This document shows, one piece after another, positions 22,484-30,313 of a stretch of 33,864 nt of DNA. A program made the position numbers and the translations under genes. The notes beneath the pieces were generated by a model, which saw nothing but the letters and a program-made list of their open reading frames with translations, searched no databases and had not been told where the DNA came from. Source of the stretch: Streptomyces ossamyceticus (GTDB lineage: Bacteria > Actinomycetota > Actinomycetes > Streptomycetales > Streptomycetaceae); the NCBI RefSeq assembly GCF_001418475.1, contig NZ_LIQX01000083.1:1-33864 (forward strand), given 5' to 3'. How positions within the stretch are numbered: position 1 is the first letter of the stretch; every line of letters begins with the position of its first letter.

Positions 22484-24440
22484 AGGCGTACACCAGGGCC
22501 GCCTGCCGTTCCCAGTCGTTCTTCGCCGCCAGCCGGTAGAGGTTGTCCTGCGGCCACCAGGAGACGAGCAGCCACACCACGGCCAGGTGCGCGGCCGTCG
22601 TCAGTCCGCCGGAGCGGCCCTGGCGGCGCATCAGCGGGCGCCCGGCGACCAGGAAGGCGAGGCCGACACCGAACGCCAGCAACTCGGCGGCGTACAGCCC
22701 CCGGAACAGCCACGACCACGGCGTGGGCACCAAGGTGAGGTCGGTCGAGCCCGGCCAGAGGACATCGGTGAGGATCGCGGCGAGCGGCAGGACCACGACG
22801 AGCACCGCGCAGCCCACCCCGTAGAGGAACCCGGCCGGGCCCGCGCCCGTGCCGCCACCCTTGCCGTTCACCGGCGCGGACGCCCCGTGCCGCGCGGGCA
22901 GCGGCAGCAGCCGGCGGTCGATCCGCCCGGCCCGGTCACGGGGCAGGGCCTCCAGGGTCACCACGGTCGTCGGGATCTCCTGGTCCGGCACCACGCCCCG
23001 CAGCCGGGCGCGTATCTCGTCGGCGCCCGGAGCGGCCGTCGGCGAGGTCGGGACGACGTAGGCGACGAGCCGCTCCTCGTCCACGGCGGCGATCACGGAC
23101 TCCCGAATGCCGGGGTGCGCGCCCAGCGCCGTCTCGGCCCGGTAGGGGTCGACGCTACGGCCGCGGACACGGACCCGGTGCGCCAGCCGGCCGCCGAACT
23201 CCAGCAGCCCGTCCTCCCGCAGCGTCCCCGCGTCCCCGGTGGCCACCGCGTCCCGGCCGCCCGTGCCGACGGAGCGATCCGACCCGCCGGGGCCGTCGGA
23301 GGCCCCCGCACCATCGGAGCCCCCCGAGCCGTCGGAGCGATCCGAGCCGTCGGTGCCGTCGATGCCGCCGGTGTGGTCGGCGACGCCGGTGTGGTCGGCG
23401 ACGCCGTCCGGGGGTGTCAGCCAGATCTCGCCCTTGCGGACCTCGGCCCGGCAGCCGGGGAACGGGCGGCCGAGGAGGCTGACCCGGCCGGGCTCGGCCA
23501 CCGGGCCGGTGAGCTGGTCCGTCTCGAACCAGGTGCCGCAGCCCGCGACCTCCGCGGTCCCGTAGACGTTGACCAGCCGCGCCCCCGGCGCCAGCCGCCC
23601 TTGGAGCCGTACCTGCTCGTCGAGGCCGAGCCGTTCCCCGCCGACCGCCACCAGCCGCAGTCCCGCGGGCGGCGCCGTCGAGTCGAGCAGCAGCCGGGCC
23701 GCGTACGGGTCGGTGTCCAGCACCGTGACGCCCTCGGCGTAGGGCCGCTCCCACAGGGCGGGCCCGGTCTCGTCCTCCGGCAGCACCAGCGTGCCGCCGG
23801 AGCACAGGGCCCGGACCCAGCCGTAGGTGAAGGCGGCGGCGTCGGCCGGCGCGGTCACCAGATGGACGTCGGAGGGCCGCAGGCCAAACGTCTCGGCCCA
23901 GGCACGGTAGGCGTCGTGCAGCCGCTGGTGGCCGACCTCCACCGCCCGCCGCTCACCCGAGGTGCCCGCCGAGAACAGCACCGCCGCCGTCACCCCGCAG
24001 GGCGCGGCGGCGGGCTCGGGGGAGTGGGCGTCGATCAGCGCCGCGTCGGTGTCCAGGCAGACGACGGGCCGGCCGGTGCCGTCGTCCACCGCCGGCGCGT
24101 ACCGGGCGTGCGTGAGGACCGTACGCGCCCCGGACCGCTCCACTGCCCGCCCGATGTCCCCCGTCGACTGGCGCGGGCCGATCAGGGCGAAGGCCCCGCC
24201 CGCCTTGAGCACGCCCAGCACGGCGACGAGGACGTCCGGTGTCCCGGAGGCGCACACCGCGACGGTCTCTCCGGTGCCGAGCCCCGAGTCCAGCAGATGC
24301 CGGGCCAGACGGTTGGCCCGGCCCTCCAGCTCCCCGTACGTCAACCGGGCCGTCGCGGTGGCCACCGCGGGCCGGTCGGGTGTCAGTCGCGCCCATGCCT
24401 CGAACAACCGATGGAGTTCGTTTGCCCCGTTCATGACCAT
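22395..24440 (-). CDS. Degenerate adenylation (AMP-binding) domain fused to a membrane domain
   Basis: A 681-residue protein. Residues 1-500 follow the ANL adenylating-enzyme pattern, but key residues are lost. A3, normally TSGTTGxPKG, reads SAGTSGERRAV. A5 is NVYGTAEVAG. A8 is GRLAHRVRVRGRSVDP without the usual Asp/Glu. A10 is RAGRIDRRLL, with Arg where the catalytic Lys should be. Residues about 340-395 are a Gly/Ser/Asp low-complexity insert. The C-terminus has about four hydrophobic segments (VGCAVLVVVLPLAAIL; LYAAELLAFGVGLAFLVAG; AAHLAVVWLLVSWW; YAFNVPLMIAAVVVAVYV). There is no carrier domain. Catalysis is doubtful; it may bind an acyl or amino-acid ligand at the membrane. The ATG at 24440 has a weak Shine-Dalgarno; another ATG is at 24434. 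Confidence 0.75.
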   Translation of the reverse strand: MVMNGANELHRLFEAWARLTPDRPAVATATARLTYGELEGRANRLARHLLDSGLGTGETVAVCASGTPDVLVAVLGVLKAGGAFALIGPRQSTGDIGRAVERSGARTVLTHARYAPAVDDGTGRPVVCLDTDAALIDAHSPEPAAAPCGVTAAVLFSAGTSGERRAVEVGHQRLHDAYRAWAETFGLRPSDVHLVTAPADAAAFTYGWVRALCSGGTLVLPEDETGPALWERPYAEGVTVLDTDPYAARLLLDSTAPPAGLRLVAVGGERLGLDEQVRLQGRLAPGARLVNVYGTAEVAGCGTWFETDQLTGPVAEPGRVSLLGRPFPGCRAEVRKGEIWLTPPDGVADHTGVADHTGGIDGTDGSDRSDGSGGSDGAGASDGPGGSDRSVGTGGRDAVATGDAGTLREDGLLEFGGRLAHRVRVRGRSVDPYRAETALGAHPGIRESVIAAVDEERLVAYVVPTSPTAAPGADEIRARLRGVVPDQEIPTTVVTLEALPRDRAGRIDRRLLPLPARHGASAPVNGKGGGTGAGPAGFLYGVGCAVLVVVLPLAAILTDVLWPGSTDLTLVPTPWSWLFRGLYAAELLAFGVGLAFLVAGRPLMRRQGRSGGLTTAAHLAVVWLLVSWWPQDNLYRLAAKNDWERQAALVYAFNVPLMIAAVVVAVYVTRRPEPAPVAPGS
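23368..23403. repeat. Tandem 18-bp repeat inside the adenylation-membrane gene
   Basis: Two exact adjacent copies of an 18-bp unit encode GVADHT twice. It lies in the low-complexity insert and is probably a slippage hotspot that keeps the frame. Confidence 0.75.
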
Positions 24441-24466
24441 TGATCATGGCAGAGGCAGGGCCCACC

Positions 24467-24534
24467 GGGAAGAAGATCCGACCGGGGAGGAGACCGGACC
24501 GGGAAGCAGACCGGACCGGGGAGAAGACTCGACA
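24467..24534. repeat. Four-copy 17-bp tandem repeat upstream of the adenylation-membrane gene
   Basis: Units begin at 24467, 24484, 24501 and 24518; the core resembles GGGAAGCAGACCGGACC. They occupy the space where that minus-strand gene's promoter should be, only 26 bases from its start codon. They lie just beyond the glpD terminator. Confidence 0.85.
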
Positions 24535-24539
24535 CAGGC

Positions 24540-24580
24540 CGAGGGGGCGGCTCCACCACATCGGTGGAGCCGCCCCCTCG
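24540..24580 (-). terminator. Terminator of the glycerol operon after glpD
   Basis: Perfect 18-bp stem (24540-24557 and 24563-24580) with loop ACATC, 80 bases past the glpD stop. It is the strongest hairpin of the window by length. Confidence 0.92.
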
Positions 24581-24660
24581 CGGTTCGGCCCCGGAGCGGC
24601 AGGGGCCGTTTCCCGGCCGTCCGGCCCCGGTCAGGGGAGAGGCCGGACCGGCAGGCGGGT

Positions 24661-26277
24661 CTACTTCTTGTCGAGCAGGTCCTGGACCTTCGTACGGACC
24701 TCGTCCGTCGCCAGACCCCGGATCGTCAGCGTCGTCCGGCGGCGCAGCACGTCGTCGGCGGTCTCGGCCCACTCGGTGTCACGGGCGTACACGACCTGCG
24801 CCCAGATCTCCGGCGCGTCGGGGTGGACCCGCTCGGCCAGCTCGGGGTTCTCGTTGGCGAGACGGGCGATGTCGAAGGCCAGCGAACCGTAGTGCGTGGC
24901 CAGGTGCCGCGCGGTGTCGGCACCCATGCGGGGGCCCGGCGCCGGACGGTCGGTGAGCAGTCGGTGCGCGACCGCCCGCGGGTTGGCGATGCCGGGCAGC
25001 GGCAGCTTCCGCGGCAGCGTGGCGACCGGCTCGAAGTCCTCGCCCAGCGGGTGGCCCGGCAGGGCCTCCAGCTTCTTCATGATGGTGCGGCCGATGTGCC
25101 GGAACGTCGTCCACTTGCCGCCCGCGATGGACAGCATGCCGCCCCGGCCCTCGCTGACGACCGTCTCCCGCTTGGCCTTGGCGGTGTCGCCGGGGCCGCC
25201 CGGAAGCACCCGCAGGCCCGCGAAGGCGTACGTGATCAGATCGCGGTCGAGCTGCTGGTCCCGGACGGAGAACGCGGCCTCGTCCAGGATCTGGGCTATG
25301 TCCTTGTCGTTGACCGCGACGTCCGCGGGGTCACCCTCGTACATCTCGTCCGTGGTGCCCAGCAGCAGCATGTCCTCCCAGGGCAGGGCGAACGTGATGC
25401 GGTACTTGTCGATCGGGGTGGCGAGCGCGGCCTTCCAGGGGGAGGTCCGCTTCAGCACCAGGTGCGCCCCCTTGGACAGCCGGATCGAGGGGGCCGCGTT
25501 CGGGTCCTCCATGCGGCGCAGGTGGTCGACCCACGGGCCGGTCGCGTTCAGCACCAGGCGGGCGCTCACGCCGAACTCGTCGCCGGAGAGCCGGTCGCGC
25601 AGCTCGGCGCCGGTCACCCGGCCCTTGGTGAAGCGCAGTCCGGTGACCTCCGCGTGGTTCAGGACCACCGCACCGGACTCGACGGCCGCGCGGACCGTCA
25701 TCAGCGCCATCCGGGAGTCGTTCATCTGACCGTCGCCGTACACGGCCACGGCCTTCAGGTTCTCGGTGCGCAGCTCGGGCACGTCCTGCGCGGCCTTCGC
25801 CGGCGACAGCAGATGCCCGACGCCGTCACCGAACGCCGACAGCGCGGAGTAGGCGAAGACGCCCGCCCCGAGCTTCGCCGCGCCGTGCGGCCCGCCCTTG
25901 TACACGGGGAGGTAGAACGTGAGCGGGTTCGCCAGGTGGGGGGCCACCTGGCGGGAGACCGCACGGCGCTCGAAGTGGTTCTCCGCCACCAGCTTCACCG
26001 CGCCGGTCTGCAGATAGCGCAGACCGCCGTGGAGCAGCTTGGAGGAGGCGGAGGAGGTGGCGCCGGCGAAGTCACCGGCGTCGACCAGCGCCACCCTGAG
26101 CCCGGACTGCGCGGCGTGCCAGGCGGTGGAGATGCCCAGGATGCCGCCGCCGATCACGAGGAGGTCGTACGACGCCTTGGAGAGCTGTTCCCGGGTCTCG
26201 GCTCGGCTCGGGTTCGAGCCGGACGCCGGGCGCGTCCCCAGGGCAGGCAGGGCTTGCAGGGTGGACTGACTGGTCAT
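24661..26277 (-). CDS. glpD: FAD-dependent glycerol-3-phosphate dehydrogenase
   Basis: A 538-residue membrane-associated flavoenzyme. It oxidises sn-glycerol 3-phosphate to dihydroxyacetone phosphate and passes electrons to quinone. The FAD-binding Rossmann motif is VIGGGILGISTAWHAAQSGLRVALVD (about 41-66), followed by SSASSKLLHGGLRYL. LNATGPWVDHLRR is a second FAD-contact motif, LGTTDEMYEGDP is part of the substrate region and SIAGGKWTTFRHIG is family-typical. The C-terminal 130 residues form the alpha-helical GlpD cap. The ATG at 26277 has GAGG-rich sequence upstream. It is third in glpF-glpK-glpD, 52 bases after glpK, so co-transcribed. It corresponds to gylB of S. coelicolor. Confidence 0.95.
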   Translation of the reverse strand: MTSQSTLQALPALGTRPASGSNPSRAETREQLSKASYDLLVIGGGILGISTAWHAAQSGLRVALVDAGDFAGATSSASSKLLHGGLRYLQTGAVKLVAENHFERRAVSRQVAPHLANPLTFYLPVYKGGPHGAAKLGAGVFAYSALSAFGDGVGHLLSPAKAAQDVPELRTENLKAVAVYGDGQMNDSRMALMTVRAAVESGAVVLNHAEVTGLRFTKGRVTGAELRDRLSGDEFGVSARLVLNATGPWVDHLRRMEDPNAAPSIRLSKGAHLVLKRTSPWKAALATPIDKYRITFALPWEDMLLLGTTDEMYEGDPADVAVNDKDIAQILDEAAFSVRDQQLDRDLITYAFAGLRVLPGGPGDTAKAKRETVVSEGRGGMLSIAGGKWTTFRHIGRTIMKKLEALPGHPLGEDFEPVATLPRKLPLPGIANPRAVAHRLLTDRPAPGPRMGADTARHLATHYGSLAFDIARLANENPELAERVHPDAPEIWAQVVYARDTEWAETADDVLRRRTTLTIRGLATDEVRTKVQDLLDKK

Positions 26278-26329
26278 GTCGGGTTCTTACTCCTCATCAG
26301 AGCCGGTACCGGAGGCTTCGGGCCCCGGC

Positions 26330-27868
26330 TCAGCTCTCGTCCTCGAGCCAGCCCATGGTCCGCTCGACGGCCTTGAGCCAGCTCTTGTACTCACGGTCGC
26401 GGGTGTCCGCGTCCATGCGGGGGGTCCACTCGGCGGCCCGCCGCCAGTTGGCGCGCAGGTCGTCGGTGCTGGTCCAGAAGCCGACGGCGAGACCGGCGGC
26501 GTAGGCGGCGCCGAGGCAGGTCGTCTCGGCGACCATCGGGCGCACCACGGGGGCGTCCAGGAAGTCCGAGAGGGTCTGCATCAGCAGGTTGTTGGAGGTC
26601 ATGCCGCCGTCGACCTTGAGGGCCGCGAGCTCGACGCCGGAGTCCTTGGTCATGGCGTCCGTGATCTCACGGGTCTGCCAGGCGGTGGCCTCCAGGACGG
26701 CGCGCGCGAGGTGCGCCTTGGTGACGTACCGGGTGAGGCCGGCGATCACACCGCGGGCGTCGGAGCGCCAGTACGGGGCGAACAGACCGGAGAAGGCCGG
26801 CACGAAGTAGGCGCCGCCGTTGTCCTCGACCGAGAGCGCGAGGGTCTCGATCTCGGCGGCGGTGGAGATCAGGCCCATCTGGTCGCGCATCCACTGCACC
26901 AGTGAGCCGGTGACGGCGATGGAACCCTCGAGGGCGTAGACCGGCTTCTGGTCACCGATGCGGTAGCCGACGGTGGTCAGCAGGCCGGAGTACGAGTTGA
27001 TGATCTTCTCGCCGGTGTTCAGCAGCATGAAGGTGCCGGTGCCGTACGTCGACTTGGCCTCGCCCTCGGCGAAACAGGTCTGGCCGAACAGGGCCGCCTG
27101 CTGGTCGCCGAGCGCCGAGGCGACCGGGATACCGCCCAGCAGGTCGCCCAGCTTGCCGCCGTTGACCTCGCCGTAGACCTCGGCCGAGGAGCGGATCTCG
27201 GGGAGCATCGCCAGCGGCACACCGATGGACTCGGCGATCTTCTCGTCCCACTCCAGGGTGTGGAGGTTCATCAGCATGGTGCGGGAGGCGTTGGTGACGT
27301 CGGTGTAGTGCTTGCCGCCGTTGACACCGCCGGTCAGGTTCCAGATGACCCAGGTGTCCATGGTGCCGAAGAGGATGTCGCCGGCCTCGGCGCGCTCGCG
27401 CAGGCCCTCGACGTTGTCCAGCAGCCAGCGGGCCTTCGGGCCGGCGAAGTAGGAGGCCAGCGGCAGACCGGTCTCACGGCGGAAACGGTCCTGCCCGACG
27501 TTGCGGCCGAGCTCCTTGCACAGGGCGTCGGTGCGGGTGTCCTGCCAGACGATGGCGTTGTGGACGGGCTCACCGGTGTTCTTGTCCCAGAGCAGCGTGG
27601 TCTCGCGCTGGTTGGTGATGCCGATGGCCTTGATGTCGTCGCGGGTGATGCCGGCCTTCTGGATGGCTCCGGCGACGACTTCCTGGACGTTGGTCCAGAT
27701 CTCGTTGGCGTTGTGCTCGACCCAGCCCGGCTTCGGGAAGATCTGCTCGTGCTCCTTCTGGTCGACGGAGACGATACGGCCGTCCCGGTCGAAGACGATG
27801 CAGCGGCTGGAGGTGGTGCCCTGGTCGATGGCGGCGATGAAGGGGCCTGCGGTGTGGGCGTCGGTCAC
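26330..27868 (-). CDS. glpK: Glycerol kinase
   Basis: A 512-residue FGGY-family kinase that phosphorylates glycerol to sn-glycerol 3-phosphate, trapping it in the cell. The phosphate-binding loop is [16 protein letters not shown] (about 12-27). The glycerol-contacting region includes [29 protein letters not shown] and [18 protein letters not shown]. The ATP-binding motif [15 protein letters not shown] and the C-terminal [14 protein letters not shown] are intact. Length is standard. Translation starts at a GTG with CAGGAG 6 bases upstream. It is the middle gene of the operon, 97 bases after glpF. It corresponds to gylA. Confidence 0.97.
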   Translation of the reverse strand: MTDAHTAGPFIAAIDQGTTSSRCIVFDRDGRIVSVDQKEHEQIFPKPGWVEHNANEIWTNVQEVVAGAIQKAGITRDDIKAIGITNQRETTLLWDKNTGEPVHNAIVWQDTRTDALCKELGRNVGQDRFRRETGLPLASYFAGPKARWLLDNVEGLRERAEAGDILFGTMDTWVIWNLTGGVNGGKHYTDVTNASRTMLMNLHTLEWDEKIAESIGVPLAMLPEIRSSAEVYGEVNGGKLGDLLGGIPVASALGDQQAALFGQTCFAEGEAKSTYGTGTFMLLNTGEKIINSYSGLLTTVGYRIGDQKPVYALEGSIAVTGSLVQWMRDQMGLISTAAEIETLALSVEDNGGAYFVPAFSGLFAPYWRSDARGVIAGLTRYVTKAHLARAVLEATAWQTREITDAMTKDSGVELAALKVDGGMTSNNLLMQTLSDFLDAPVVRPMVAETTCLGAAYAAGLAVGFWTSTDDLRANWRRAAEWTPRMDADTRDREYKSWLKAVERTMGWLEDES

Positions 27869-27965
27869 GGTGTGCTCCTGAAGGTCAACTGGTCGAAGGG
27901 CGGTACGTACGGCGCGTGCCGGGCGTCGGGCGACACCTGCGGCTCGTCGCTCGTAGGCGGGGCTC

Positions 27966-28766
27966 TTAGGCGAACGCGACGTTGTAGATGCCCGCGGCGA
28001 TGGCGGCGCCGACCAGCGGACCGATCACCGGGACCCAGGCGTAGCTCCAGTCGGAGCCGCCCTTGTTGGGCAGGGGCAGAAGGGCGTGCACGATGCGCGG
28101 ACCGAGGTCACGGGCCGGGTTGATCGCGTAACCGGTCGGACCGCCGAGGGACAGACCGATCGAGACCACGACGAGCGAGGTGATCAGGGCGCCGAGGGTG
28201 CCGAGTCCCTTGCCGCTGTCGTTGAGGCCCTGGGTGAGGACCGCGAGGACCAGCACGATGGTGCCGATGACCTCGGTGGCGACGTTCTGCACCGCGTTGC
28301 GGATCTCGGGGCCGGTGGAGAAGATGCCGAGCACGGGACCGGCAGCGGTCTCACGGGCCTCGACGGCCTTGGTCTTGGTGGTCTCCGCGTCCGAACCGCC
28401 GACGATCTCCCTGTCGGTGAGGTGGGCGTGGAACTGGCCGTAGTAGGCGACCCAGACCAGAGCGGCGCCGATCATCGCGCCGAGCAGCTGCCCGCCCCAG
28501 TAGGTGGGGACCTGGCTCCACTCGATGCCGTCGTCCTTCAGCGCGAGCGCGAGGGTCACGGCCGGGTTCAGATGCGCGCCGGAGAGCGGCGCGGAGGTGT
28601 AGACGGCCGTCAGAACGGCAAAACCCCACCCGAAGGTGATGGCGAGCCAACCGGCGTTACGGGCCTTGGAGGCCTTCAGCGTGACGGCGGCGCAGACGCC
28701 ACCGCCGAGCAGGATGAGTATGGCGGTACCGATGGTCTCGCCGATGAAGATGTCGGAGCTGGACAC
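27966..28766 (-). CDS. glpF: Glycerol facilitator (MIP/aquaporin family)
   Basis: A 266-residue membrane channel for passive glycerol entry. About six transmembrane helices and the two half-helix motifs are visible: [10 protein letters not shown] (about 65-74) and [10 protein letters not shown] near 215. The Asp after the second NPAR is typical of glycerol-conducting rather than water-only channels. A loop around 115-160 ([20 protein letters not shown]) is unusually polar. The GTG at 28766 follows AAAGGAG with suitable spacing; the upstream ATG at 28871 would add a charged leader in place of a membrane helix. It is first in the operon behind a GylR-type operator. It corresponds to gylC. Confidence 0.94.
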   Translation of the reverse strand: MSSSDIFIGETIGTAILILLGGGVCAAVTLKASKARNAGWLAITFGWGFAVLTAVYTSAPLSGAHLNPAVTLALALKDDGIEWSQVPTYWGGQLLGAMIGAALVWVAYYGQFHAHLTDREIVGGSDAETTKTKAVEARETAAGPVLGIFSTGPEIRNAVQNVATEVIGTIVLVLAVLTQGLNDSGKGLGTLGALITSLVVVSIGLSLGGPTGYAINPARDLGPRIVHALLPLPNKGGSDWSYAWVPVIGPLVGAAIAAGIYNVAFA

Positions 28767-28798
28767 CCGCGACTCCTTTGTCCTTCGTCCAGGGGAAG

Positions 28799-28829
28799 GC
28801 GGACCCCGGGTCCCATTCCGGGGGTCCGC
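28799..28829 (-). promoter_or_regulatory. Stable hairpin in the glpF 5' leader
   Basis: GCGGACCCC (28799-28807) pairs with GGGGTCCGC (28821-28829). A shifted CCCCGG/CCGGGG register lengthens the helix with one bulge. It ends 33 bases before the glpF start codon. It may stabilise the mRNA or cause attenuation. Confidence 0.55.
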
Positions 28830-28871
28830 GCCCTCGGGGGTGAGAGCTGTACCGGCCCTTGGCGTTGTCAC

Positions 28872-28877
28872 ACTCTA
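28872..28877 (-). promoter_or_regulatory. -10 box of the glpFKD operon
   Basis: TAGAGT on the minus strand. No good -35 exists at 17-18 bases; the operator overlaps that position. Transcription would start near 28865, giving a leader of about 100 bases. Confidence 0.5.
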
Positions 28878-28896
28878 GCGTGTATTGCCGGTAGGT

Positions 28897-28913
28897 GTTC
28901 GACAATGCCGACC
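28897..28913. promoter_or_regulatory. GylR-type operator before glpF
   Basis: GTTCGACAATGCCGACC, an imperfect 17-bp palindrome (6 of 8 pairs). It matches, in reverse complement, the site in front of gylR, including the flanking TACCGG. It overlaps the -35 region of the operon promoter. Confidence 0.7.
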
Positions 28914-29024
28914 GATGGACGGGAGTCTTGCTGTGGCGTGAGTGGCTCGTCAAGGGTCCTGTTATCGAAAACCCGATCGTTATTGATCGAACTGTCTTAT
29001 CGATCTTGCGTCGGCTGCTATGGG

Positions 29025-29064
29025 CGCGCACGCCGAGACCGCCACGACGCGCACGCCGAGACCG
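29025..29064. repeat. 17-bp direct repeat with 23-bp period downstream of gylR
   Basis: CGCGCACGCCGAGACCG occurs exactly at 29025-29041 and 29048-29064. No function is recognised. Confidence 0.7.
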
Positions 29065-29080
29065 TGACGACCGCGTACGG

Positions 29081-29115
29081 CGAGGGCCGGGACACCGTCG
29101 GTGTCCCGGCCCTCG
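29081..29115 (-). terminator. Terminator after gylR
   Basis: Perfect 16-bp stem (29081-29096 and 29100-29115) with loop GTC, 60 bases past the gylR stop. It separates gylR from the glpFKD promoter. Confidence 0.88.
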
Positions 29116-29175
29116 GAGGTTCGGCGGCCGCCGCACGGCACGCGCACGGCGGCCCGGCAGCGGTGGCAGGCGGGG

Positions 29176-29940
29176 TCAGAAGCGGGCGGCGCCCAGGTCG
29201 CGCGAGACGGCACGCGCGCAGTCCCGCACCGCCGCGATCAGCTCGGAACGCAGCTCGCCGTCCCGGCGCAGCCGCTCCACGGCGCCCGTGATGCCGACCG
29301 CGCCGACGGGCATGCGCCGCCGGTCGTGGATGGGGGCCGCGATCGAGGCGACGCCTTCCCAGGTCTCCTCGACGTCCGCCGCGTACCCGCGGGCGCGGGT
29401 GAGGTCCAGGACGCCCTCGAAGTCGTCCAGTTCGCACACGGTGCGCTCCGTGAACGCCTTGCGGTCGGTCTCCAGGACCTCGCTGTGCGCCACCGGGTCG
29501 TAGGCCGCGAGGACCTTGCCGAGGGCCGTGGAGTGCAGCGGCTGCATGGCCCCTATCTCCAGCACCTGCCGGCTGTCGTCGGGCCGGAAGACGTGGTGCA
29601 CGATCAGCACGCCCTGCTGGTGCAGCACCCCCAGGTGGACGCTCTCGCCGCTGGAGCGGGCCAGGTCGTCCGTCCACACCAGGGCGCGCGCCCGCAGTTC
29701 GTGGACGTCGAGGTAGGTGGTGCCCAGGCGCAGCAGCTCGGCGCCCAGCTGGTAGCGCCCGGAGGCGTCGTCCTGCTCGACGAAGCCCTCCTGCTGGAGG
29801 GTGCGCAGTATGCCGTGGGCGGTGCCTTTGGCGAGGCCCAGCGACGAGGCGATGTCCGACAGGCCGAGTCGTCGCTCGCCGCCCGCGAGCAACCGCAGCA
29901 TCGCGGCCGCCCGTTCGAGCGACTGGATGTTCCGTGCCAT
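29176..29940 (-). CDS. gylR: IclR-family glycerol operon regulator GylR
   Basis: A 254-residue IclR-family regulator. An N-terminal winged helix-turn-helix (SLERAAAMLRLLAGGERRLGLSDIASSLGLAKGTAHGILRTLQQEGFVEQ) is followed by the IclR effector domain. Effector-domain motifs include YQLGAELLRLG, GESVHLGVLHQQGVLIVHHV, MQPLHSTALGKVLAAYDP and VASIAAPIHDRRRMPVGAVGITG. In S. coelicolor GylR represses itself and the gyl genes and is induced by glycerol or glycerol 3-phosphate; length and context agree. The ATG at 29940 (MARNIQSLERA) was chosen; an upstream in-frame start at 30051 would run through the operator. Its own promoter lies next to palindromic sites matching the glpF site. Confidence 0.96.
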   Translation of the reverse strand: MARNIQSLERAAAMLRLLAGGERRLGLSDIASSLGLAKGTAHGILRTLQQEGFVEQDDASGRYQLGAELLRLGTTYLDVHELRARALVWTDDLARSSGESVHLGVLHQQGVLIVHHVFRPDDSRQVLEIGAMQPLHSTALGKVLAAYDPVAHSEVLETDRKAFTERTVCELDDFEGVLDLTRARGYAADVEETWEGVASIAAPIHDRRRMPVGAVGITGAVERLRRDGELRSELIAAVRDCARAVSRDLGAARF

Positions 29941-29992
29941 CGCCGTCCTGCCTCCGTCCCCTTCGACCGCCGCCCGCACATGAACTTCCAAC

Positions 29993-30009
29993 GTTCGGCA
30001 ATGTCGAAC
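29993..30009. promoter_or_regulatory. GylR-type operator 1 before gylR
   Basis: GTTCGGCAATGTCGAAC is a 17-bp palindrome with one mismatch around the central A. It adjoins a minus-strand -10-like TAGTGT (30013-30008), so binding would block gylR transcription. Confidence 0.75.
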
Positions 30010-30012
30010 ACT

Positions 30013-30029
30013 ACCGGTCGTTGCCGACC
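30013..30029. promoter_or_regulatory. GylR-type operator 2 before gylR
   Basis: Contains GGTCG and CGACC around TTGC. Its right half, TGCCGACC, equals the right half of the glpF operator. It lies 20 bp (about two helical turns) from operator 1. Confidence 0.55.
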
Positions 30030-30218
30030 TCTCGCTAATGGCCGTCAACACCTTTTCGGCCGAACGGGCCCGAGCGGCGCCCTTCCGGTGCCGGTCCCGT
30101 GTCCGTCCGGTGCGCGTCCGGTGGACACCTGGTGCCCGAGCGGTGTCGCCGTTCGTCCGTCGAGGGAGTAAACCGCACTCGACCGCTCACGCCACGCCGG
30201 TCCGCCCCGTGGACGCCC

Positions 30219-30248
30219 CTGACCCCGCCCGGCGCTCCGGGCTACCCT
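30219..30248 (+). promoter_or_regulatory. metH promoter
   Basis: CTGACC (30219-30224), an 18-base spacer and TACCCT (30243-30248). Transcription would start near 30255, giving a leader of about 60 bases. Confidence 0.55.
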
Positions 30249-30256
30249 GACGGCGT

Positions 30257-30294
30257 GCGCCTTCCGTGGGAAGACGCAAAGCCGACAGCCGTCG
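30257..30294 (+). promoter_or_regulatory. Structured 5' leader of metH
   Basis: Hairpin 1 (30257-30277, 8 bp with one mismatch, loop GTG) is followed by AAAGC and hairpin 2 (CGAC 30283-30286 with GTCG 30291-30294). GTGCG (30255-30259) can instead pair with CGCAC (30293-30297), which would disrupt both. A switch is possible but unproven; it matches no riboswitch family I can confirm. Confidence 0.4.
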
Positions 30295-30313
30295 CACTCC
30301 AGGGAGCACCTTC

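Larger units (their letters stand above)
28767..29175. other. 409-base gylR-glpF intergenic region
   Basis: Non-coding. From glpF outward it holds a leader hairpin, a -10-like TAGAGT, the GylR-type operator, an AT-rich patch with repeated TTATCGA, a 17-bp direct repeat and the gylR terminator. The AT content of 28960-29010 is strikingly above its surroundings. Confidence 0.75.
29941..30313. other. 373-base gylR-metH divergent intergenic region
   Basis: Non-coding. It holds two GylR-type sites near gylR, a 10-bp palindrome TTCGGCCGAA at 30055-30064, and the metH promoter with a structured leader. Confidence 0.75.

Noticed and set aside
30255..30313. Cobalamin or class I cyclic-di-GMP riboswitch before metH
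   Set aside because: The B12 box is only weakly similar and the conserved CCGCCACTGT-type core is missing. The cyclic-di-GMP match covers one strand only. Kept as an unassigned structured leader.
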